From Lewinellaceae bacterium (GTDB lineage Bacteria; Bacteroidota; Bacteroidia; Chitinophagales; Saprospiraceae): DNA of 64,000 nucleotides. Shown here one piece after another: positions 10,601-19,100 of the stretch. The stretch lies in the NCBI GenBank assembly GCA_020636445.1, contig JACJXV010000003.1, forward strand, positions 62,001 through 126,000, written 5' to 3'. The position numbers and the translations under genes are program-made. The notes beneath the pieces were generated by a model that worked only from the letters and a program-made list of their open reading frames with translations, made no database searches and was not told the origin of the DNA. How positions within the stretch are numbered: position 1 is the first letter of the stretch; each line of letters starts with the position of its first letter.

Positions 10601-13600
10601 CCTGGGTGTGAAAGTGACAGACAACTGTTCGGCAAACATCACGAAGAGCTACAAGGTAGAATCCCGCGATATCGTCCTGTACGGTATTCCGGTAGATCAG
10701 GGTGATTACCTGCCCGCCAACTATCCGATTATCACCGTAGGTGGCAAGCAGGCGATGATTGGTATTCCACTGGGACGTCACCGCCTGCTGATCGATGCCT
10801 TCGACGGTTGCTACAACACGGCTACGGCTACCGTAGAATTCACAGTGGTGGACAAAGTAGCTCCGGTGATGAAGTGTGACGACAAACTGAACATCACGCT
10901 GACCCGTACGCCTGGTGACTACTACGCTGGTGACAAAGGCCTGGTCTACGGCAAAGCCAGTGTGGCCGATGTTGACGAAGGAACTTTCGACAACTGTACA
11001 CTGACCTCGATAAAGGTACGCCGGATTGTGAGCAAAGACTGCCTGGAGTCAGGCTACTTTGATGGCAACTGGGATTATGACCTGAACAACGACAAGAATA
11101 TCCGCAACGATTTCACGGAAATCAAGGAAGGCCCGCACGCTGGTTCTTACTACTCACCACTGCTGGATTACGTAGAATTCTTCTGCTGTGATCTGGGAAG
11201 CGATGTAGTAATCGAACTGTGGGGCGAAGACAATAACAAAAACCGCAGCTACTGCTGGTTGGAAATCCACCTGGAAGACAAGGTGACACCAAGCTGCACG
11301 GCTCCGGCAACGCAATACGTCAAGTGTACCGACAAAGAGACGCGGGCCAAGATCTATGACGAGCTGGAATCGAACAAGATCTGGGGTGCACCCTTAATCA
11401 CGGGTCTGGAGTGCTCTGGAACAGTTGTTTACTCGGTAGACTCTAGCCTGCACTGCGATGCTGGTTACTATACGCGTAGCTGGACTGCAGTTCGGACCGT
11501 GAAAGGTGTTGAAGTGAAGAGCAAACTGTGTGAGCAGAAAGTAGTAGTACTTCCTGTACACGAATATGACATCAAGTTCCCTGCTGACGTAGAGGTAGCT
11601 TGTGGTGCATTGAGCACGGTACCAGGTGTAGAATACTACGAACTGGGTTGCGATGTACTGGCCGTTAACGTGAAGGACAGCGAATACTTCGCTGACGCTG
11701 AAGGTGAGGCTTGCTACAAAGTATTCCGTACGTATACGGTAATCAACTGGTGTGAGTTCGAAGAGTGGAATACCCACTGTACGGATGCCATCGACCCGAT
11801 GAACTTCGCACAAGTAGCGCCACGTACGTGGGATCAGAATGGTGATGGTGATACCAAAGACACTTATGACATTCCTACGGGAACGGGTTATTGGTTGCTG
11901 GTGCGCGATATGGAGAGAAATAATGTCACTTGGAGCCTTGGCGACAAAGCAGGTATGAACGGGGTAGAAGAATTCTTCTTGTCGAAGGACCGCACGCCTA
12001 TGAACTATAACTCTACTGGCCTACACGAGCGCGTATTTCCTCCTGACTTAGAGTTTTTCTATCAGACGCAGCCTAACAACGCCCCATCTGCATTCCCATT
12101 CGATGATCCATCGGTAGAAAATTTCTGTGTGCGCTGGGTCCCTACGGGTTATCCAGACACTGAAGGTTTAATACCGGCTAATTACTATCCGGAGACGGTT
12201 GATGGCTGGCAGGACGATCTGCCAACCTTCGCCTGGCAGTACACGCAGGTGATCAAGGTGTTTGATAAGGTACCACCGACGGTAGAGGTGCCAACGCTGG
12301 ATAAGTTTGCAACAGATCCGGAGACCTGTGTAGCGAAAGTAACTATCCCATTCGTGGCGAATGATTCTTGTGGTGGCGCTGCGGTGAAAGTAAACCTCGA
12401 CCGGGTGCAGGTAGCTCCTGGCCAAAGCCAGACGACGCTGCTCAATCCAGCGACCTTCCAAAGCAACTGGACGCTGGCTAACGGTACAATGCGCACGGCT
12501 ACGGGCTTCAGTGTAACGATTGCCAATCTGCCGGAAGGTACGCATGATTTGGTGGTCACGGTGCGCGACGACTGTGGTAATGTCACCGTCAAGCGGATAC
12601 CGTTTACGGTAGCTGACTGCAAAGGCCCGGCTCCGACCTGCATCGAAGGCCTGACCATGCCGCTGATGCCCACACCGGAAGGCGAAGGGATGATGGCCGT
12701 TTGGGCGACTGACTTCATTGCCAGTCCGATCTACGACTGTAACGGACAAGGCGAGGTGAACCCAGCGAACAGCAAGCAGAAGAAAGTCACGAAGTTCTCG
12801 ATCAATCGGGTAGGGGAAGACGTGGACGAAACCCAAACGGGAATCGTGCTGAGCTGTGCCGACTTTTTGGCCAATCCGAAGGTAGCGGTGGAAATCCATG
12901 CCTGGGATACCAAAGGCAACCACTCGTTCTGTACGACCTACGTGCAGCTGACGGATCCGAATGGCCTGTGTACAGCTGGTCCATCAGCAGCAATAGCGGG
13001 GATTATCCAGACGGAAGGCAAAGCTGAGGTAGAAGGCGTTGACGTGAGCCTGAGTGGCGGTGCGGCGATGAACTACGCAACGAGCCTCAACGGCCAGTAT
13101 CAGTTCAATGGCCTGACCACCGGAGCGGATTACACAGTAGCCCCGAAACTGAACAAAGGCTTCCTCAATGGAGTATCGACCTTTGACTTGGTGTTGCTGC
13201 AAAAGCACATCCTGAATGTCCAGCCGATCACCAGTCCGTACAAGTTGATTGCGGCGGATGCGAATAACTCCAGGACGATCACGACACTGGATATGATTCA
13301 GCTACGGAAGTTGATTCTGAACATCGACCGCGAACTGGCTAATAACACGAGCTGGCGCTTTGTGGACGCAAGCTTCGTGTTCCCCAATCCGGCTAACCCC
13401 TGGCAGACGCCATTCCCGGAGGTGAAGAATATCAACAACCTGACGGGTGAGCAGCGGGCGAACTTTGTGGGCATCAAGATCGGGGATCTGAACGGCAATG
13501 CCGTAGCGAACTCGACGATGGCCAGTGTACGCTCCTTCCAGGGCAACTGGACGATCACCACAGCCGAGCAGCAGCTCACGGCAGGTAATGAATACCGCAT

Positions 13601-14225
13601 CGAATTCACGGCCCCCACCAGCCAGATCGAAGGGTATCAGTTTACGCTGAACTTTGATCAAACCAAGGTGGAGCTGATCGACATCGAAAGCGGTATTGCC
13701 CAGGATGAGCATTTCGGGGTATTTGCCGAAGAAGGGATGATCACCACCAGCTGGAATGGGGAAGCCAAAGATGGCACCCTGTTTACCCTGATCCTGCGGG
13801 CTCGGGCCGATGCCACCCTCAGTGAGGTAATCCACCTGGGCGGCGGTAGGGATGCGATGCATCGCGTCCCCACAATGGCCGAGGCCTACCAGGGAACCAC
13901 CCTGTTGAATGTAGGTTTGGCCTTCAGCCATGCCATCCAGCCTCAGGGACAGTTTGGCTTGTATCAGAACATCCCGAACCCCTTCCAGGGGCAGACCCTG
14001 ATCGGGTTTACCCTGCCAGAGGCCAGTGATGCGACGATCACGATCCAGGATGTAACGGGCCGGACACTGCGGGTGATCAACGGGCAGTATGCAAAAGGAT
14101 ACAATGAAATCCGGCTAACCCGTAACGACATTTCAAGAAATGTCGCCTCAGCCACCGGGGTATTGTATTACACCCTGACGGCGGGCAGCCAGACAGCGAC
14201 CCGCAAAATGGTCATTGTGGAATAG
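4638..14225 (+). CDS. Giant T9SS-secreted multidomain protein with ExeM/NucH-like nuclease unit
   Basis: A 3195-residue secreted protein. Order: signal peptide (about 1-28); four lamin-tail-like segments (about 29-165, 215-350, 475-640, 650-810); an OB-fold-like region (about 830-1070); an endonuclease/exonuclease/phosphatase domain (about 1082-1385) with the catalytic signs VQELEND, VVHLKSKG, MGDFNAY, SLDHML and SSDHDPL. Lamin-tail plus OB plus this nuclease fold is the layout of extracellular nucleases such as ExeM and NucH, so DNA hydrolysis is likely. There follow a DUF11-like segment (about 1495-1640) and a roughly 1100-residue Cys-rich adhesin-like region. Next come a carboxypeptidase-regulatory-like module (about 2787-2840), a dockerin-like pair of FDLVLLQKHIL / LDMIQLRKLIL segments (about 2844-2896) and a cohesin-like domain (about 2980-3096). 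The protein ends in a T9SS type A sorting domain (about 3106-3195, starting FGLYQNIPNPF). The frame is open throughout. Base and codon use change near 9100 and again between about 11400 and 12180. Confidence 0.9.
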   Translation: MKVRYTLPQVWLVVIAIFFFASSSLVGQVVISQVYGGGNNSSAPYQNDFIELFNRGVVPINLNGWSVQYTSSSGTSWTNKVDLPNFNLQPGQYFLIRLAGGTTNGIALPTADATGTINMSGTSGKVALVNSTTVLTGSGCPMDASVLDFVGYGTADCREGASAAPALSNTTAAIRQGAGCTDTNSNSADFTATAPNPRNSASPFNVCSNATFPNLLLSEIVVTPTAGEFIEIYNPNPFPVDLSNVYLTDATFTGSPSTYYYNIVTGINAGGGGFGDFLARFPAGAIIPAGAYQTVALNGSDDFFTTYGVQPTYELYEDAMSADGIPDMREGLPGSINNQGGLTNDGEIAILFYWDGTSDLVKDLDYALWGDKAEAVDKSGISIDGPDANATTSAYLNDTPISSQEVISASAHASGSSYQRIDLTEGTETKTGGNGANGHNETSENLSVTWGQATVTPNAMYVAGPPPPPPPPPVALIINEILADPDATNGDANGDGTSNTTQDEFVEIYNDSGADVDISGWTLSDGVQVRHTFPTNTIISKDCAIVIFGGGTPTGKFGGAATQIASTGSLGLNNGGDVVTLMNGATVIASYTYGSEGGDNQSLTRDPDITGATPLVKHSTATGAAGRLFSAGSKVNGTRFSGCPVQNQSVVINEVDSDTPGIDEAEFVELFDGGTGNTALDGLVLVFFNGNDDLSYAAFDLDGYTTDANGYFVLGNAAVPGVDLIFANNLLQNGADAVALYRANATDFPTGTAVTTANLQDALVYDTTDPDDSGLLVLLNANQVQVDENANGSQVTQSMQRIPNGQGGQRNTATYLALPPTPDGVNFLPVFVHDVQGNGLASPLVGSFISLDAIVTLDFQASSNSGGSLQGFYLQEEDIDADADPLSSEGIFVYDPGLLTDVAIGDRVRIVGKVTEFNGLTEITDLVSVTIVSSGNVLPTVTNITLPTTAATDLEPYEGMLVKFPQTLTVTGNQDLGRFGEIFLSANGRQAAYTQINAPGPGALPYEQAQALYRILLDDTLNGSYRTPVYHLLANADVRGGDEITNLCGVLDYAFGQYRVRPTVRPVFSAENPRPAPPALVCNLPVGNMNLLNYFNGVNGVFTTSNSRGALNPTQFAEQRAKTIQAILGMSSAIIGVQELENDGFGSESAIQDLVNGLNAATGPGTYAFIDPGVPQIGTDQITVGILYQPALVTPVGPAAILATPSSIFNLNRPFLAQTFQLNSLGEKLTIAVVHLKSKGGPPSSGPNIDMGDGQAAWNLSRVQAAQALADWLATDPTNSGDPDFLLMGDFNAYALEDPLTLLATQGYQSLLSGYSYQFNGYWGSLDHMLASACLAGQLTSGQKWHINADESPTVFSYNQGVSGFINTTDPFSSSDHDPLVSCFDLRPVGPVLAADTVTICSGDVSSLVLASLPLGPDATNFELLAVTYSNVTTSAGGVPTTFPFAFTDVNELADDQWENATGNVELVIYEIRAYSADGCPGPVASYGVYVLPELSVSDTVMIMGVDVAGPQDCDSFEMTLDVTVKNTGYAPLDNIDLDLDLSDPDAFGPAFGGIVVPPAFVPGKSLLTSNNPLNGAYPTLVPYNGTGDLVNDATGLLNPGDSITIRLTILVHTPDAPAAIAKSTVSAEGNYEGDPLWPKVDPTVRCFANDATETAVGNCPALSCGLTAHKDVTVTMDENCGACITASMLIPSHDASCELPLGGYYQILIEGYGTFSDTVCLRRDMFQTEKVKFLVRSVACACDPVWGYLHLEDKTGPVAVSGKSPPTFECTEIDKVLNVTASWMDSKYGWYIAPPTFRDNCCPASSIKLKVSDAITYHDCDYIQQTDVYATIKRTYIPIDCYGNQGVTFVHEIRFNRPDAKYILTNAAEVIEKNVCDGNVNVQAIMKEHLSWKERGITYNLFDLQCNFSTTISKTTTFDVCTTGKKIEVEVEIFDWCAKEVIARKTFLIKAYDQEAPKIAYKGGEISTGPMDCTATLPLDDAGLEKALGVKVTDNCSANITKSYKVESRDIVLYGIPVDQGDYLPANYPIITVGGKQAMIGIPLGRHRLLIDAFDGCYNTATATVEFTVVDKVAPVMKCDDKLNITLTRTPGDYYAGDKGLVYGKASVADVDEGTFDNCTLTSIKVRRIVSKDCLESGYFDGNWDYDLNNDKNIRNDFTEIKEGPHAGSYYSPLLDYVEFFCCDLGSDVVIELWGEDNNKNRSYCWLEIHLEDKVTPSCTAPATQYVKCTDKETRAKIYDELESNKIWGAPLITGLECSGTVVYSVDSSLHCDAGYYTRSWTAVRTVKGVEVKSKLCEQKVVVLPVHEYDIKFPADVEVACGALSTVPGVEYYELGCDVLAVNVKDSEYFADAEGEACYKVFRTYTVINWCEFEEWNTHCTDAIDPMNFAQVAPRTWDQNGDGDTKDTYDIPTGTGYWLLVRDMERNNVTWSLGDKAGMNGVEEFFLSKDRTPMNYNSTGLHERVFPPDLEFFYQTQPNNAPSAFPFDDPSVENFCVRWVPTGYPDTEGLIPANYYPETVDGWQDDLPTFAWQYTQVIKVFDKVPPTVEVPTLDKFATDPETCVAKVTIPFVANDSCGGAAVKVNLDRVQVAPGQSQTTLLNPATFQSNWTLANGTMRTATGFSVTIANLPEGTHDLVVTVRDDCGNVTVKRIPFTVADCKGPAPTCIEGLTMPLMPTPEGEGMMAVWATDFIASPIYDCNGQGEVNPANSKQKKVTKFSINRVGEDVDETQTGIVLSCADFLANPKVAVEIHAWDTKGNHSFCTTYVQLTDPNGLCTAGPSAAIAGIIQTEGKAEVEGVDVSLSGGAAMNYATSLNGQYQFNGLTTGADYTVAPKLNKGFLNGVSTFDLVLLQKHILNVQPITSPYKLIAADANNSRTITTLDMIQLRKLILNIDRELANNTSWRFVDASFVFPNPANPWQTPFPEVKNINNLTGEQRANFVGIKIGDLNGNAVANSTMASVRSFQGNWTITTAEQQLTAGNEYRIEFTAPTSQIEGYQFTLNFDQTKVELIDIESGIAQDEHFGVFAEEGMITTSWNGEAKDGTLFTLILRARADATLSEVIHLGGGRDAMHRVPTMAEAYQGTTLLNVGLAFSHAIQPQGQFGLYQNIPNPFQGQTLIGFTLPEASDATITIQDVTGRTLRVINGQYAKGYNEIRLTRNDISRNVASATGVLYYTLTAGSQTATRKMVIVE

Positions 14226-14246
14226 CCAGGGATGGGTGCTCTGTAA

Positions 14247-14266
14247 AGACGTAGCATGCTACGTCT
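14247..14266. repeat. 20-base perfect palindrome
   Basis: AGACGTAGCATGCTACGTCT is its own reverse complement. Flanking CTGT (14241-14244) and ACAG (14269-14272) extend it into a longer imperfect hairpin. It sits just after the giant gene and has the look of a dispersed intergenic palindromic repeat; copy number cannot be judged from one window. Confidence 0.6.
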
Positions 14267-14267
14267 C

Positions 14268-14300
14268 CACAGCCCACAACCCACAACCCACAGCCCGCAA
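14268..14300. repeat. Short CCCACA-type direct repeats
   Basis: A tract of imperfect 7-8 base repeats (CCCACAA and variants) between the palindrome and the terminator. No coding or regulatory role is evident. Confidence 0.4.
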
Positions 14301-14324
14301 GCTGATAGATTAGGATAATTGACA

Positions 14325-14378
14325 AACCAACCACCGGGGCGGTCATCCAGCAGGATGGCCGCCCCGGTCGTTGGTTTT
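14325..14378 (+). terminator. Strong stem-loop terminator after the giant gene
   Basis: Arms of 24 bases (14325-14348 and 14353-14376) pair with two mismatches around a 4-base loop. The outer part is AAACCAA/TTGGTTT, so an A run precedes and a T run follows the GC-rich core. It would end transcription of the giant gene and separate it from the next. Confidence 0.75.
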
Positions 14379-14473
14379 ACGGAGGGTTCGTTAAAAAATC
14401 GGCGAGCAGCAAGCTGCAAAGTACGCTCCATGCTCCATGTTTTCTTTGTATCTTACAATGCAAAAGCAATTTT

Positions 14474-14830
14474 ATGGATATTGAATCCTTGCGGCAATAT
14501 TGCCTGGCCAAGAAAGGGGTAGAGGAAACATTTCCTTTTGACGAAGTAACGCTGGTCTTTAAAGTGATGGGTAAAATATTTGCTATAACGGGTTTGGATT
14601 CAGCTGTTTTTACCGTTAACCTCAAATGTGACCCTGATCGGGCCATTTTATTGCGGGAAGAATATCCGGAGATTCAGCCTGGTTGGCACATGAATAAAGC
14701 TCATTGGAATACAGTCGATTTTGAAGGGAGTTTGTCAGATCGGTTTTTATTGGAGTTAGTTGACCATTCCTATGATTTAATCGTCGCCAGTCTACCCAAA
14801 AAGATACGCCAACAATGGACTGAGCTATGA
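14474..14830 (+). CDS. MmcQ/YjbR family protein
   Basis: A 118-residue small protein with the MmcQ/YjbR pattern: N-terminal ESLRQYCLAKKGVEETFPFDE, a central FAITGLD, then KCDPDRAILLREEYPEIQPGWHMNK-type residues and a conserved HWNTV. The family has a CyaY-like double-wing fold and is often annotated as DNA-binding, but its biochemical role is not settled. It overlaps the downstream oxidase by 4 bases (ATGA), so the two are translationally coupled. Confidence 0.85.
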   Translation: MDIESLRQYCLAKKGVEETFPFDEVTLVFKVMGKIFAITGLDSAVFTVNLKCDPDRAILLREEYPEIQPGWHMNKAHWNTVDFEGSLSDRFLLELVDHSYDLIVASLPKKIRQQWTEL

Positions 14831-15903
14831 ACGTAAAGAAGGTTGATTTTATCATCGTAGGACAGGGTCTTGCCGGAACGTTACTGGCTCATTTTCTTAA
14901 GAAAGAAGGTTGCCAAACCGTAATAATTGACAATGGCCACCGAACTTGTGCTTCCAAGGTCGCTGCTGGATTGATCAACCCTGTTACGGGCCGGCGTTTG
15001 GTAAAATCATGGATGATAGATGAACTTTTACCTTTTGCCCGCCAAACTTATCGGGAAATAGAGCAGCACCTGGGGATTTTCTGTTACCACGAACGTCCCA
15101 TATTGCGGGCCTTATTTAACCACCGGGAAGAGAATGACTGGTTGGCCCGGACGGCACATCCCGGTTATGAAGCTTACCTGGGAGAGCCCGAAAATCTGGA
15201 GCGGATTCTGCGGGATACGGAACCAGCTTTTGCCTATGGGGAATTGAAGCAAACAGGCCAGGTAGATCTACCCTTGTTATTGGATTCCTATGCGGCCCAT
15301 TGGCAAGCCCAAGGGAAATACTTGCTTCAGGAAGTTATTTATTCGGACTTAGTGATTACCCCAGCAGGTGTTACTTATGCTGGTTTTACCGCCCCCCAAT
15401 TGGTTTTTTGTGAAGGCGCAGGAGCTTTACAGAACCCCTATTTTAAGAATTTACCTTCTGGTGGGGCGAAGGGAGAAGTCCTGATTGTGCATATCCCGAA
15501 AATCGATTGGCAACAGATTCTTAAACACCGGGTATTCATTGCGCCCCTGGGAGATGACTTATACTGGGTTGGAGCAACCTATAACTGGAAGTACGCCAAT
15601 GATCAACCCACTGCAGAGGGCGCAACTTATCTACAAGAACGGCTTGCTGATATATTGCGCGTTCCCTATACACTAGTAGGTCATCGGGCAGGTATTCGCC
15701 CAACCGTGAAGGATCGACGGCCTCTGATTGGCATTCACCCTGAAATACCTGCGTTAGCAATTTTTAATGGTTTGGGCACAAAAGGTGCATCACTGGGACC
15801 GTTTTGGGCTTACCATTTTGGGCAAGTGCTCTTGCAAAAAGGTAATTTAGATCCGGCGGTTAGTATTGCCAGGGCAGTAACTACTTCTGCCGAGGAGGAT
15901 TAA
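14827..15903 (+). CDS. DAO-family FAD-dependent oxidoreductase
   Basis: A 358-residue flavoprotein of the glycine/D-amino acid oxidase fold. The N-terminal dinucleotide motif is IVGQGLAGTLLAHFL, followed by IIDNG at the end of the second strand and a C-terminal GIRPTVKDRRPLIG plus GLGTKGASLGP, which form the rest of the FAD site. The substrate is unknown. There is no signal peptide, so it is cytoplasmic. It is coupled by an ATGA overlap to the MmcQ-like gene; this pairing suggests shared expression but not a known pathway. Confidence 0.85.
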   Translation: MNVKKVDFIIVGQGLAGTLLAHFLKKEGCQTVIIDNGHRTCASKVAAGLINPVTGRRLVKSWMIDELLPFARQTYREIEQHLGIFCYHERPILRALFNHREENDWLARTAHPGYEAYLGEPENLERILRDTEPAFAYGELKQTGQVDLPLLLDSYAAHWQAQGKYLLQEVIYSDLVITPAGVTYAGFTAPQLVFCEGAGALQNPYFKNLPSGGAKGEVLIVHIPKIDWQQILKHRVFIAPLGDDLYWVGATYNWKYANDQPTAEGATYLQERLADILRVPYTLVGHRAGIRPTVKDRRPLIGIHPEIPALAIFNGLGTKGASLGPFWAYHFGQVLLQKGNLDPAVSIARAVTTSAEED

Positions 15904-16196
15904 TATTTTTGATCCGGGAACAGCAGGCTGAAATTCAATGCAATAACTGGGATACCTGCTTGAAATAACAATATTTCTCCTGCCCACTTCGTTGTCGCAT
16001 TGGCCATGTATATAATACCAGACATCCAGTGAGGAGCATTCCTTCCTGACTCGGTAATGACAGGCAATCTTGCGCCAGTAAATAAATTCCCGAATATTCC
16101 CCGATAAAAAAAATCGGCAAAATACCAGCAGGGAACCTGTGCATTTACGTCTCTTTCTGCATCTGATATAGGAAACCAGTAGCTGTTAAACTACCA
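15904..16196 (+). other. Intergenic region before the macroglobulin gene
   Basis: No gene seen in 293 bases. TATTTTTG at 15904-15911 fits the -7 consensus exactly but starts immediately after the oxidase stop and is 285 bases from the next start, so it is uncertain as a promoter. A weak hairpin CCGAT/ATCGG (16101-16117) lies further down. Confidence 0.35.
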
Positions 16197-19100
16197 ATGA
16201 TGAACGTACAACGAATATTTTGGACACGCTTACTGCCTTGGGGTATTGGGTGCCTTTTTTTCTTTTTCCAATACCCACATACGATGGCTATGCAAACAAA
16301 TAACCAGGATTATCCCTTAGAATGGAAGGTTATTGATTCACTGGAGCAGGAAGGGTTAATTCGCTCGGCACTAGATCGGGTAGAGGCATTGTATGTGCGT
16401 GCAAAGCGGGAAGAAGCATATTCCCAAGTAATCAAAACCCTCATTTATCAGAGTAAGTACCAGATGCAGCTGGAGGAAAATGGAGAGGTTTTGGTCATTG
16501 AACGATTGCAAAAGGAGATGACAAGTGCTTCATTTCCATTGCAACCTATCTTACAGTCCATGTTGGCTGAAATGTATGCAAGCTATCTGGGAGCGCATTA
16601 CTGGGAATTGGGAGATAGGACTACCACGGCAGATTTCCGGCCTGAAGATTTAGGTACCTGGTCGGCTGCTCAGTTGCAGCAGGAATGCAATCAGCTGTAT
16701 TTGCGTTCCGTAAGTTACACGCAAAGCCGAGCTATTCCGCTGGAAGATTGGGCCGCGATTACGATGCCAGGTGTAAATACAACTGGACGCTGGCCATCAT
16801 TGTACGATTTTTTGACTCAACGGGCAATTGCTCACTTTGCATCCGGCCAACAGTTCCTGAGTGAACCTGCTTATGCTTTTTTCCTGGATCAGGATGAGGC
16901 TTTCGCCCCGGCAAATATTTTTGCAGGACATGTATTTCCTGCCCGTGATAGTAATTCTCAGCAATGGCAAGCGCTACGGTTGTTTCAGGAACTTTTGCAA
17001 TTTCATGCTTCGGATGCTGATCCTACTGCCTTGCTGGACGCGGATCTGAAGCGACTAAACTTTGTTCGCGATATCGCAGTCAATGACTTGAAAGATTCGC
17101 TGTATCTGCAATCGCTTGAGCGGTTGTATGAACAGTATCCAAGCTTATCGGTAACCGGGGAGGTAGTTTTGGCTATCGCCCGCGAGTACCAGCGGCGGGG
17201 CAATGAGTACAAGTCGGCCGAAGGAGATCGATATCGGTTGGATTTGGTTCGTGCCACCGAATGGTGTGAAAAAGCTATTGCGCGTTACCCCGGTACTTAT
17301 GGGGCTAACCAATGTGCCCTGTTGCTGGATCAGCTCCACGGAGGTTCCGTTTCCATAAATCTAACGTCGGTAGTCCTGCCCGGTAAGCCAATCTTGTTCA
17401 AGGTCGATTATCGCAATATCCCTGTTTTGCAAGGTCGGGTAATCCGTTTTTCGGAAGCCGATTTTGAGAAGTTCCAGGAAGCCGGTTCCAAAGAAGCCAG
17501 GGCTATGCTAGCCAGGATGAAGCCCGTTCAAACCCTGGCAGTTCATCTTCCCGATGATGGAGACCTGCAGCTCCATGCGATTGAAAGTCGGCTTAACGGC
17601 TTGCCTCTTGGCCGTTATGCGCTGGTAGTTAGCGATGAACGCCAGGCCCTGGAAGGTAAAGAAGACTTACCCTGGAGCATTGTTTTTTTTGATGTAAGTC
17701 AACTCGCAAGTTTTAATCGGCAATCCCCAGATCAAAAGGGACGTGAATTTGTCGTGGTTGATCGCCAGACAGGGCAGCCGCTGGAAGGTGTTGAAGCCAT
17801 TTTTTATAGTAGCCGCTATGATCAGCAACGCCAGCGAAATATACAGGAAGAAATAGGTCGTGCGCGCACTGATCAGGATGGGTTTGTCAAGGCTCCCCAG
17901 GAATCGCGAAGCTTTACCGTGAAATGGGTGAAGGGTGAAGATGTTCTTTATTCAGAAAACAACTATTACAACAGCTGGCGCTCGAATGATCCTGGTCGGA
18001 CGGAAATCCGGACACATTTCTTTCTCGATCGCGCCATTTATCGGCCAGGGCAACCTATTTATTTCAAGGGATTGGTTTTGGCTAAAGACCCGGGGGCTAC
18101 GCCTCGCATCCTGACCAATGAAAACGTGAAGGTAATCCTGCGGGATGTTAATTACCAGGAGGTGGAAACCCTGGAATTTGTCACCAATTCCTTTGGATCA
18201 TTTCAGGGAACATTCACAGCTCCTTCCGGGGGACTATTGGGAACCCATACCTTGGTCTCTAGTGCAGGGAATAGCCAGCAATACTTCCAGGTAGAGGAAT
18301 ACAAACGTCCTCGTTTTTCTGTCGAACTGAAGGCGCCTCAGGAAACGGTGCGCCTTAATGAATCAGTAACGGTCATCGGTGAGGCGAAAGCTTTTGCGGG
18401 CAATGCAATTGACGGTGCTACGGTGAGTTACCGGGTAGTACGCCAGGCAAGATACCCCTGGTGGCCCTGGTGGCGAAAGATGCCCTCCAATGTTGGTAGC
18501 GAAATGGAAATTGGCCATGGAGAAACCCAAACAGATGCTGCCGGGCATTTTGAGGTGCGTTTTACGGCTATTCCTGACCGCAGTATCCCCCCAGCGGATA
18601 AGCCGGAATTTTCCTATACGATTTATGCGGATGTAACCGATATAACCGGGGAAACACAAAGTTCCGAAACACAGGTCTTGGTTAGTTATGTAGGCCTGCG
18701 CAGCAGCCTCACTTTTCCGACGTCCGTTGATCGGGCCAGCGGCGAGGTAAAGCTGGATCTAGGCCTGGAAAATCTCAACGGGCAACCGCAAACGGGGACT
18801 ATACAGGTGATGGTGCAGCAATTAAATGCTCCTGCCAAACCCTACCTGGCCCGGTATTGGGAAAAACCTGACCGGACGATCATGTCGCCCGCCGATTTTA
18901 AGCGAGATTTTCCCTATTTGGCTTTTGGTAAAGAAGATGAACCATCCAGCTGGACTACACGGCGTACGTTGTTGGATAGCGCTGTAGCCATAACCGGCTC
19001 TGCTCAGCTGGCACTGGCTACGCAGGATTGGGAGCCGGGTCAATACCAGGTAGTAACGCGTATTACTGATCCTTCTGGGGAAGTCCTGGAAAAAAAGCAT

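Noticed and set aside
9636..10781. 381-codon open frame on the minus strand inside the giant gene
   Set aside because: It has no recognisable domains, is rich in Arg/His/Gly as expected for the complement of a GC-rich coding frame, and lies fully within a strongly supported gene.
12168..12923. 251-codon minus-strand frame inside the giant gene
   Set aside because: Composition and lack of domains mark it as a complement artefact.
4638..14225. Giant gene as several separate genes joined by sequencing error
   Set aside because: The frame is open over 9.6 kb, with a signal peptide only at the start and a T9SS tail only at the end.
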